This document shows positions 35,320 to 45,273 of a stretch of DNA of 64,000 nt, one piece after another. The stretch lies in assembly GCA_902729315.2 (NCBI GenBank), contig LR746277.1, forward strand, positions 4,717,001-4,781,000. Direction: 5' to 3'. Every line of letters begins with the position of its first letter. Position 1 is the first letter of the stretch. Made by a program: the position numbers and the translations under genes. The notes below the pieces were generated by a model. The model was given only the letters and a program-made list of their open reading frames with translations, was not told where the DNA came from and did no database searches. The DNA is from Spirodela intermedia (taxonomy: Eukaryota > Streptophyta > Magnoliopsida > Alismatales > Araceae).

Positions 35320-37883
35320 ATGGCGGTCGGCGGACGTGTCCGTCTGGATGAGAGCCCGGGATTCAACTCGTCGGTGCCACCCAACGGCACTGTGTGCTTC
35401 TCTCCGACGTCAGTCTCCTACGGCGGGATATGGCATGGAGGGAACCCAATGGATTTCTTTCTGCCTCTGTTCATCATGCAGGTGGCTATCGTCGTCCTCA
35501 CTACCAGGGGAATGTACCTCCTCCTCAAGCCCTTTCGACAGCCGCGGGTCGTCGCCGAGATCATCGTGAGTTTTCTTCCCAGTCTCTCTCGCCCATGATT
35601 CCCGGATGCGTCCTGATCTGCTCTGGTTTTGTGGGTCAGGGGGGCGTGCTCTTGGGGCCGTCGGTGATGGGGCAGATTCCCGGATTCGCCGACAATCTGT
35701 TCCCGTTGAGGGGGACGACTGTTCTGGAGACGATGGCCCACCTCGGCCTTCTGTACTTCCTCTTCTTGGTGGGGTTGGAGATGAATGTGGGCATGATCAA
35801 GCGCACGGGGAGAAAAGCCCTGGTGTTGGCCCTCACCGGCATGTTCCTCCCCTTCGTCATCGCTACTATCGCCTCCTACTTCCTCTCAGAGCATATGTCG
35901 TTCAAAATGGACAAGCTGCCCTTCCTGATCTTCCTCAGCGTTACCCTCTCCATGACCGCCTTCCCCGTCCTGGCCCGCATCCTCGCCGAGCTCAAGCTGC
36001 TCAACACCGAGATCGGGAGGATCGCCATGTCTTCCGCTCTGATCAACTATTTGATCGGGTGGATGCTGCTCGAGCTGGCCGTCGGCCTCTCAGGCCCCAC
36101 AGATTTCCACTCTTTGACGTCCATCTGGGTTCTGTTCTTCCGCGTCGGTTTCGTGCTTCTCTGTTTCTTCGTCATCAAGCCGGGGATTCAGTGGATCGCC
36201 CGGCAAACCCCCGAAGGGATGCAGGTGGGGGACCTCCACATCGGCATCATAGTGACCGGCGTGATGGCCTGCGGGTTGGTGACTGACGCGTTGGGCATCG
36301 GCTCCATCTTCGGGGCCTTCGTCTTCGGACTGGTGATCCCCAACGGGAAGCTGGGCGTCGCCGTGATCGAGAGGCTGGAGGACTTCGTCTCCGGCCTGCT
36401 GTTGCCCCTCTTCTTCGCCATTAGCGGCCTTCGGACGAACATTTTCGCCGTACAGGACGTCGACACGGCTGTGAACCTCCTCATTGTCATCGCGGTGGCC
36501 AGCGTCGTCAAGCTGGGCGTCATTCTGATAGTCTCCTCCTTCTACGGGATGCCCTCCAGAGATGGCCTCTCCCTCGGGTTTCTCATGAACTGCAAGGGCA
36601 TTATTGAGATGATCGTCCTCAACGCTGGCCATGACAAGGAGCTGCTCGGCGAGGATTCCTTCGCGCTGATGGTCATCTCATCGGTGATCATGACTGCCGT
36701 CGTCGTCCCTCTGGTGACCATGGTGTCCCGGCCAGGTCAGCGTTCCCAGTTCTACGAGCGCCGGATGATCCAGCAGTCCGGGCCCGACTCTGAGCTCCGT
36801 ATTCTGGCCTGCGTCCACACCAGCCGCAACGTGCCCGGCATCATCAGCCTCCTAGATTTCTCCCGCCCTACGAAAAAGGCTCCGCTCTTCGTCTACGCTC
36901 TCCACCTTCTCGAGCTCACCGGCCGGGAATCCGCCATGCTGATAGTCAACACCGCAGGCCAGGACCCGGGAGAGCACGGCGCCAAGAGTGCCAACCATAT
37001 GCAGGCCCAGTCGGCTCGGATTATCGGTGCCTTCAAGAGCTACGAGCAGCAGGCCGGCAACGTCACCGTGCAGCCCTTCACCGCCATCTCTCCCTACTCC
37101 ACCATGCACGAGGACATCTGTAAGATCGCGGAGGACAAACGGGTCACCCTCATCATCCTCCCTTTCCACAAGCAGCAGACAGTGGACGGCCGGATGGAAT
37201 CCCCCAACCGTGGCGTTCGTGCAGTGAACCAGCACGTCCTCGTCCATGCCTCTTGCTCGGTGGGGATCTTCGTCGACCGAGGCCTCGGAGGGTCCTCGAG
37301 GAGCATGTCGGGACAGGGCGTTGCCAACCGCGTCGCTGTCCTCTTCTTCGGCGGGCCCGACTGCCGGGAGGCCCTGGCATACGCGCGGAACATAGCGGAG
37401 CACCCGGAGACTGTCCTCACGGTGCACCGCTTTCTGCCCGCTGCCGTTTCCTCGACCTTCGAGGACGCCATAGCGGTTTCTGTGGACGACGACAGGGAGC
37501 GCCGGCTGGACGACGAGTACGTCGAGGAGTTCCGGCAGAAGACCGCCGGGAACCGGCGCATCAGCTATCTTGCGGTGATGGCCAGCAACGGGGAAGAGAC
37601 GGTGGCGACCATCCGATCCATGGGCGGCAGTTACGATCTGTGCATCGTGGGCAGCGGGCATGGGGTCGGGGCGCCGCTGACCTCCGGGATGATGGACTGG
37701 AGCGAATGCCCGGAGCTTGGGCCGATCGGGGACCTGATGGCGTCGTCCGATTTCTCGGCGACTGTGTCCGTCTTGGTAGTGCAACAATACGTCGGCGCCT
37801 CGGGCGCCGGCGACGGAGGTGGATCGACGGAGAGCTCGAGAGACGGCGGGCGCTGGGCAAGGTGCGCCATTTCCGTGCCGTGA
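35320..37883 (+). CDS. CHX: Cation/H+ exchanger, CHX family (CHX15-like), 2 exons
   Basis: CPA2-family monovalent cation/proton antiporter of endomembranes or plasma membrane. Exons 35320-35565 and 35640-37883 join in phase 0 (ATC|GTGAGT, GGTCAG|GGG) within the conserved VVAEIIGGVLLGPS and give 829 aa, usual for CHX. About 12 hydrophobic spans cover residues 43-430; a cytosolic regulatory half follows (ILACVHTSRNVPG, HASCSVGIFVDRG). Conserved stretches include MTAFPVLARILAELKLLN, FGAFVFGLVIPNG and PLFFAISGLRTN. Oddity: the conserved Asn-Asp pair of the ion-binding span is Asn218-Tyr219 (SSALINYLIGW; codon TAT at 36048-36050), one base from an Asp codon. The rest of the frame is intact, so this may be an altered or inactive transporter, or a lineage feature. 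CHX15-like is the best guess from sequence memory; the family itself is certain. Confidence 0.93.
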
Positions 37884-38282
37884 GTTGCTCTACTCCACAT
37901 CGGCTTACGGCAGCCGTGGGGCAGCGCCGGACAAATTTTTCTGGTACCCACGACGTCGGAGGGTCTCCAGTTTCTCTTCCTTCAAATCTCGCTCCCACTC
38001 TCGAGTAAAAGCTTGGAACCCATCAATCACTATGGAACGCTATCTTATTATTTTTTTTTTTGAAGAAGATTCTCGATATTTGAATCACAAGAGCCAGGCC
38101 ATGGTGCTGGCCCTCCCGAATCTGAGGATGCTGCGATGGTCGGAACTCGCGGTGCCTGTCGAGGTCTCGGCTGTAGCCCTCTTAGCTTCTATGCAGAAAC
38201 ATGATACGGGGCTGGACAGTAAAACAGTTGGGCTCTGCAACCAGATGGTCAAGGACTTGCTTAGGACACGACCATGTGGCAC
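37884..38282. other. CHX downstream region up to the copia insertion
   Basis: No gene recognised. It should contain the CHX 3' UTR. A plus-strand frame from 38101 (MVLALPNLRML...) runs into the inserted element. The last five bases, GGCAC (38278-38282), are the left target-site duplicate of the retrotransposon. Confidence 0.5.
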
Positions 38283-38565
38283 TGTTAGAAACTCGCCGGA
38301 GAGATGACGGCAGTTAAGACGTCGCCGGCGAGATCACCTTCTGAGTCACAGGAAAAATCCAGCAGGAGGAACAAGGAAGACTATCTCGCTCATTGAAAAC
38401 CTCTTACAGCCCTCTTTAAATAAGGGAGCAACAAAAGGAGAAAAGGAATAACCGTAAGCAATAAGCAACCTGTTACAGCTCTAGGCGGTGTGCCTCGAGA
38501 CGTGTAAGGCTTATGCCGTTACGCGAAACGACGTGGAAGACATGCAAGGCTCCCCGTTCATGACA
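38283..38565 (-). repeat. 3' LTR of the copia element
   Basis: 283 bp, matching the right LTR except for three transitions. On the element strand it begins TGTCATGAAC and ends TTTCTAACA, with TTATTTAAAG as TATA-like sequence. The end of the polyprotein frame (stop at 38511) lies inside it. Confidence 0.95.
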
Positions 38566-41500
38566 ATCTCCTCCTGAGCCTTGCTATACTTACCACGAAC
38601 ATCAACGAGCCCAATCTTGGCGCGAAACTCATGGAACTTGACTTTTCCGAGTGGCTTCGTCAGAACGTCTCCTAACTGTTCTTCACTCCTGATGAACTCC
38701 ACGTTGATCTGACCCTTTTCTGCAGATTCTCGGACAAGATGATACTTCACTTCAATGTGTTTGCTATGTCCATGGAGAACTGAGTTCTTGATCAACGCTA
38801 TGGCAGACTTGTTGTCCACCTTCAGCATTGGCACGCTTGGTGCTGAGCCATGCACCTCTGCTAACACCCGAGCGAGCCACACACCCTGGCAGGCAGCATT
38901 GGCGGCCGCAATGTACTCTGCCTCGCAGCTAGATTGAGCCACCACCTTCTGTTTCATTGACTGCCAAGTAAGTGGGCTGTTGGCCAAGAAGAAAATAATT
39001 CCAGTCGTGCTCTTCCGAGCATCAACATCACCAGCGAAGTCACTATTGCTGAACCCTGTCAGCTGGACTTGCTTCTCCTTTTTCCTTTCATACATGAGAC
39101 CCCAACTCTTGGTTCCCGCCACATAGCGGAGAATTTGCTTCATAGCAGCCAAGTGATCCTTTCGTGGCTCCTCTAGAAAACGACTCACATAACCAACCGC
39201 AAATGCCAAATCTGGACGAGTATTGACTAAGTACCTGAGACTCCCCACGATGCTTCTGTATGCTGTCGCATCCACCAGCGGCTCCGTGCTCATCTTGCTT
39301 AGTTTCAGACGTGTTGTCATTGGTACTTGACAAGGATTGCACCCTGCCATCCCGCTCCTCTCCAGAATCTTGGCGGCATAGGCTCCTTGGCTGATCAAGG
39401 TGCCCCTCGCACTCTGCCTGACTTCAATGCCAAGATAGTAGCGAAGCAGGTCGAGGTCGCTCATCTTGAATGCGTCAGCCATCTCTTTTTTGAAATGCTT
39501 GATGTCGTCGCAGCTGGCGCCGATGATCACCAGGTCATCGACGTACACCCCGACCACTAGCTGCGCCTCCCCATTCCACCTGGTGTAGATGGCATGTTCC
39601 GAGGGACTCCTGAATCTGAACGACAGCAACGTTTCGTCCAACTTCGGGTTCCAGGCCCTAGGCGCCTGATGTAAGCCGTAGAGTGCCTTCTTCAGCTTAA
39701 ATACCTTGTGCTCGTTGCCCGTGCTGATGAAACCGGCTGGCTGCTCCACGTACACCTCTTCCTTGAGATCGCCATTCAAGAACGCCGACTTGACATCCAT
39801 GTGGTACACCTCTCACCCCTCGTGCGCCGCGAGAGCAATGAGAAGGCGCACCGTGTCCAGCCGCGCCACAGGTGCGAACACCTCGTCGTAGTCGATCCCT
39901 TGGCGTTGCGCATAGCCCTTCACCATCAGGCGCGCCTTGTACTTCGCCACGGCTCCGTTTTCATCCCGCTTCACCTTGTACACCCACTTCAACCCGATCG
40001 CCCGGCGACCATGTGGGAGGTCTACCAGGGACCAGGTGCTGTTTTCCTCGATCGACGCCATCTCCTCCTCCATAGCCTTCCTCCAGCTCGGGTGGCCCTC
40101 TGCTTCAACAAAAGAGACCGGCTCATCAGAACTTACAGCGTGCAGCTCCTTTGCAATTAACGCCCGCGACGCGAGACCACGTGGCGAGGCCAGCCCAACG
40201 ATGTTGTCGATCTTGCGGAACCGGAGTGGCGCATCATCGTGATTAGCGTCCAGGTGGTCAATGTGGACACTCGGTGGAGAGGCGAACTCCACCTCCTCTC
40301 CTCCATCTTCAATCGGCGCTGCTCCCCCACTGTAGTGCACAGACGGTGGCGACATCGGCTCCGGTCCCGGCGTATCATCATCAAGTACCTCGATGGCGCC
40401 ATCGAGCTCTGGAGGTACCTGGTTCTCGACGGCATACTCCAATGTGAACATATCGTCGTGGCTGCCCGCATCCCCTTGCTCCGCGCCGCTGCCCCAGTCC
40501 CACTGAGCATTCTCGTCGAACACCACGTCCCGTGTCACATGGACACGCCTCGCGGTGGGATCGTAGGCTCGGTAGGCCTTTGATGCGTACTCGTAGCCGA
40601 TGAAGATCATCTTGCGGCCGCGGTCCTCCAGCTTCTTGGGATGCGGTGTCGTGTTCAGGACGTAGGCGATGCATCCGAACACCTTCAGATGGTGCACCGC
40701 CGGCTTCTTCCCGTGCCATACCTCGAAAGGCGTCATGCCGTCCACGCTCTTCGTGGGACACCGGTTCAGGATGTATACAGCAGTTGCCACTGCCTCACCC
40801 CAAAACCAGCCCGGCAGCCCCTTTGCCTTGAGCATGCTCCTCGCGGTTGCTACCACCGTGCCGTTCCTGCGCTCGACGATGCCATTCTGCTGCGGTTATG
40901 GCGTCGTGTGTTCACGATGAATACCTTCTCCCGCGCAGTACTCCGCGAACTCATGTGAGGTGAATTCGCCGCCCTGATCAGTACGGAGCGCTCCCAGCTT
41001 CAGTCCTGACTCGCCTTCTGCCCGAGCCTTGATCTCCTTGATGGCCACCGCAGCACGGTCCTTTGAAGGCAGCATGGCCACCCACATGTACCGGCTTCGA
41101 TCATCCACGAGCAGTAGGAAATACTTGCTGCCGTTTGGCGTTTCCGGCGCAATCGGACCACAGAGGTCGCTGTGCACCAGCTCCAGAACACGCCGCGCCC
41201 GGTACTCTCCCTGCTGGGGGAACGGCGACCGCTTTTGCTTGCCAGCGAGACACGCCTCACACAGCTGGTCCACCGGACCAACCGCCGGCAACCCGCGCAC
41301 CAGATCCTCCCGAGCCATCTTCCGCAGCGCGGTCATGTTGACATGGCCGAGGCGCGCGTGCCATTTCCAAGCTTCTTCGACTGCTCGCGCCTCCAGGCAC
41401 ACCTGCCGAACCAGCTTGGCGTGGAGAATGTACAGCCTGTTCTCTCCGCGCATGACCTTTGTTAGGAGCCGTCCGCCTGGCTCATGGATCTTCATCGCCC

Positions 41501-42932
41501 CCTTCTCGATGTCAATATGGTACCCAGCCTCATCGAGTTGGCCGACGCTGACGATGTTCGTCGTCCGTCGGGGAATGTAATACACCCCCGCGAAGGACCG
41601 GTGCTCGCCGTTCTTGCACAGGAACACGATTGCCCCCCGGCCTTCGATCCGCGCCACCGAGTCGTCGCCGAACCGCACCGTCCCAAGTACCTTCGTGTCC
41701 AGCTCGGTGAAAGCTGTACGGGAACCCGACATGTGGTTCGTGGCGCCCGTGTCCACGACCCACGCCTCCTCATCACGCAGCTCCTCCTCTTCAAGGTGGG
41801 CGAACACCTTCTCTTCCCGCAGGTGGATCTGGGTCTGGGCGCCTGGCTTCCGCTCTTCTTTGGCGGCCCCTCCATTGACGGGGACCCTTTTTGCTCCCGG
41901 CGGCGGTGGGCTTGCACACCGGAGCCGATCCTCTGCCTGCGGAGTCGCAGCAAAACGTGGTGGAGTGGAGGTTGGTGGCGGCGCCGTCGATCTGGCCGTC
42001 GTTGACTTCACGAGAAGGAGCGAGGCCTCCTCCTCATTCTGGACGACGTGGGCCTGCTCTTTCTTGGGCTTGGAGCGGCACTCGCGGGCCCAGTGGCCCA
42101 GCTTCCCGCATCTCTTGCACTCATCACCTCTGGGCCGGCCTGAGTTGCCCGTCAGGCCACCTGATGACGAGCCCTTGTCGCTGCCATGGCCGCGCCCGCA
42201 CCCGCGCCCATGTCTGACACGGTGCGTCACGCTGCTGCTACCTCCACCACCAGTTTTCTCATTATCACGCTTCCTCCGCCGTGCATCCCACTCTTCCTCA
42301 GTCAGGTGCAGCTTGCCGTCGTGGTGCATAGCCGACGGCAGTTCCTCGAAGGCATCCTCCCCCGCCTTGAGCCGACCCGTCAAATCCGCGACAGTGAGCG
42401 TCGACACGTCGAGCAGCATCGTGATCGCGACCACGATCTGCCTGAAATGCTGGGGAACACTGCGGATTATCTTCTCCACTACCTGCGTCTCTTCGACCTT
42501 GTCGCCGAGGGTGTTGAGAGTCGATGCCATGCTGTTGAGACGCAGCGCGTAGTCCTCAACAGACTCTCCCTCCTTGAACGTCGCCGAGTCGAACTGCCGC
42601 CGCAAGTTCTGAGCCGACGCTTTCTTTACGCGGTCATCGCCGATCCGCATGGTGGCGATAGCCTCCCAGGCCTCCTTGGCCGTCTCCTTGTTCGCGATCA
42701 CCGGCCACATTTCCGGCGGCACGGCGCTGCAGAGCGCGTCAAGCGCCTGCATGTCTTCGTGGGGTTCGACGCCCCCTTTCTCAATGGCGATCCAGAGCAA
42801 CCGGGCTCTGAGCTTGACCTTCATGAGCAGTGCCCAGTCGGAGTAGTTGGTCTTGGTGAGCATTGGGAACCCGGTCCCGGCGCTCACCTCACGAATCACC
42901 CTCTGGACCACTCCGTCCTTTCCTCCTGCCAT
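38511..42932 (-). pseudogene. copia gag-pol polyprotein with two in-frame stops
   Basis: One frame from ATG 42932 (MAGGKDGVV) to a stop at 38511, broken twice without frameshift. Order: gag with DWALLMKVKLRARLLW; zinc knuckle CKRCGKLGHWAREC; aspartic protease WVVDTGATNHM; GAG-pre-integrase with CEACLAGKQ; integrase core (HSDLCGPI, RTDQGGEF). Stop one is TAA at 40898-40896, just before PQQNGIVERRNGT in the integrase. The RT begins with WSLVDLPHGRRAIGLKW and is cut by stop two, TGA at 39815-39813. Beyond it are MDVKSAFLNGDL, the RT catalytic YVDD, and RNase H. In RNase H the first catalytic Asp is Asn (FSNSDFAGD, codon at 39047-39045). The element therefore cannot make a full polyprotein; it could only move with help from a functional relative. 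Confidence 0.93.
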
Positions 42933-43008
42933 AGCGCGTCTCGATTGCGCGTTCTCGATTCCAACGGCTGTACCTTGCCGCAATCGAGTCCCGGCCCGCA
43001 ACCTGGGA

Positions 43009-43020
43009 GCTCTGATACCA
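43009..43020 (-). other. Primer-binding site of the copia element
   Basis: The minus strand reads TGGTATCAGAGC, the standard copia sequence complementary to the initiator methionine tRNA 3' region. It is separated by two bases from the end of the 5' LTR. Confidence 0.85.
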
Positions 43021-43022
43021 CT

Positions 43023-43305
43023 TGTTAGAAACTCGCCGGAGAGACGACGGCAGTTAAGACGTCGCCGGTGAGATCACCTTCTGAGTCACAGGAAAAATCC
43101 AGCAGGAGGAACAAGGAAGACTATCTCGCTCATTGAAAACCTCTTACAGCCCTCTTTAAATAAGGGAGCAACAAAAGGAGAAAAGGAATAACCGTAAGCA
43201 ATAAGCAACCTGTTACAGCTCTAGGCGGTGTGCCTCGAGACGTGTAAGGCTTATGCCGTTACGCGAAACGACGTGGAAGACATGCAAGGCTCCCCGTTCA
43301 CGACA
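43023..43305 (-). repeat. 5' LTR of the copia element
   Basis: 283 bp, 280 of them identical to the left LTR. It contains the element's promoter (TTATTTAAAG) and is followed at 43306-43310 by the right target-site duplicate GGCAC. Confidence 0.95.
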
Positions 43306-43310
43306 GGCAC

Positions 43311-45061
43311 ACTTTGCGCCGAGCGGGCGGACTCGCCGAAGTAGAAGTTAACGAGCTGACAAAAACCCTAAATATTTTGGTGTAGCAATGATTCAGAAGA
43401 CTGCGATACGACATCGTATTAATCGCTGACTGATGAACACTGAATCGAGTGGAGAAACAGTCGCAAGACTAAGCGCGTGTGTTTACGCGAAAAACCCTAA
43501 CATTGGCTAAATCTGCAGGAGAAGAACGCAGTATCGCTAAAACGCGAAAAGGATCTCGATTGCACCAGGAATCTCCCTCTTCTCTGCACGGAGAAGCTCC
43601 GACCGCCGGTGCAGGTCACTTTTGCCTCCCTTCACCAAAGCCCTGGTGCAATAATCTCTTCTAGCAACGCAGGCCCCATGTTGACGCCATGGATTCAGGT
43701 AACAGCGCTCGGTTCGCTCTAATCACCCGGTTACTATTTGTAAACAAGTTTTCTTTGACCGGGCAGTTTGATAAGCATGTACTCTCAATGATGGGAAATA
43801 ATTCATTCAGGAAACGTCAATAGTTTTTTATGAACAAATGAATGTTTAGCTTATCGAAATGTTTTCTTGGAATTATTGAGGTTGGATTAAGTTTTCCGTG
43901 ATTTAACTAATGAAAACCTGTCTCAAGGAGTTCGACAGCGAATCCTGTCTTAGAAGCATCGACTGGTTGACTTTCTGTGGCACTTGTGAGGCAAGCGCGA
44001 AGCTTCTGGCCAAAAATCGTGAGATCTCTCAGTAAGATCCTTCGAAGAGGAAGAGCGTTTCTGCGGAACATAAAATATTCCAGGAAACTAAATGATCAAT
44101 CCAAACTTTTAGGGATACCTCCTCGCAGCGGGAATTCCTCCGGAGACTTTCATTTACGGTGATGCTTCTGCTATGAATCCCAGAAGACGAGTGCCTGCGG
44201 AGGCGGCCAGACGGCGCAGTCATCGAAGTACCGGGCGTGGAGAGTGGTAGGGGGCCGCGCAGAAGACGTGGATGTCGGTGAACTGCGTCGGTGAACTGCC
44301 ATTCTGGGCCAAGACGAGGGAGACGGAGCGAAGACTGAAGATTAATGGGGTAAGCTTCTCCGTCTCCCACGCGTCCACAAGGAAAGAAAACCAGGAGGAA
44401 GAGGAGAAGAAGAAGAGGGAGTTCGACCAAATAAATGAGGAATAACTTAATGGAAATTCTATGAGCAACACAAATAAACTGAACTTCAGCTCTTGACGGC
44501 CATGAACATCGATTCCATGCAAGTGGAAGGAGGAATGCTCGATTTATAAAGGGCGGAAGACGATTCTATGTAAAATTTAAGCAAATAGGACTAATTTTTG
44601 TCTTATTTTTATACGGTATAAGCATTTTTTGCGATTTTAGAGTATTTTTAATCGTTTTCGTCCCAAGTTTCTTGGTAATTTGGGAGGAGGTGGCATTACC
44701 GACCGGTATTGAGATAGATAGGATTGAAGTAGGCGTTAGGTTTGGCGCGACAATAGGACGACTAAGAGGTGAATCCGCAGAGACGTCAACGTGACGCAGA
44801 AGATCTCAACTCGGCGAGCGGTTTGGTTAATCAATGTCTTCGATCTTAGTAAAAAGAGATATTGTCAAAAATGTAACAAATTATCTTTACGCAGTCACAC
44901 CATCGAATTGTGGGCTTTATTACAGGTTCAATGGTTTTACATAATTTTTAAATAAATAACTTTCAAGATTAGTCGTTTCACGAGGAATCATTAATTATTG
45001 ATTTTAAAAAAAATCCATTTTAAAAAGGAGAAAAAAAACGTCAAATTTGGCGTCGGCATTT

Positions 45062-45125
<64 letters not shown>

Positions 45126-45273
45126 AACATACTCGGAAGGTGAATCAATAAAATATTTTGATTATATTTCGAATATCTTGAATGTGTAATTCCCTGCTCT
45201 GCATGGACACTGATCGATTACATTGGTCGATCTCGTCTGGTTTTTAGTCAATAGTTACATCATGATCTTACCT
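43311..45273. other. Intergenic between copia element and GLR-A
   Basis: No recognised gene. A minus-strand frame at 44430-44029 starts with a leucine-rich, signal-like stretch (MVELPLLLLLFLLVFF), but the rest resembles no family I know. A (GA)n array of 61 bp lies at 45064-45124, about 150 bp beyond the GLR-A stop codon. Confidence 0.45.
45064..45124. repeat. (GA)30 microsatellite
   Basis: Longest uninterrupted dinucleotide array in the window, just downstream of GLR-A. Confidence 0.97.

Larger units (their letters stand above)
38283..43305 (-). mobile_element. Ty1/copia LTR retrotransposon, full length, coding-defective
   Basis: 5,023-bp element on the minus strand. It is flanked by the 5-bp target duplication GGCAC (38278-38282 and 43306-43310). 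It has two 283-bp LTRs with TGTC...AACA ends on its own strand, a primer-binding site next to the right LTR and a purine tract (CAGGAGGAGAT) next to the left one. The internal region encodes gag, protease, integrase, RT and RNase H in copia order. LTRs differ at three positions, all C/T transitions, so insertion was recent. Domain sequences (DTGATNHMSGSR, GQLDEAGYHI) resemble the Ale/Retrofit lineage; that label is tentative. Confidence 0.96.

Noticed and set aside
36090-37787. Long antisense frames opposite CHX
   Set aside because: They are shadows of the GC-rich CHX coding strand with no family features.
44029-44430. 133-codon minus-strand frame with signal-like N-terminus
   Set aside because: Only the poly-Leu start is suggestive; the rest has no recognisable domain, and competing frames overlap it.
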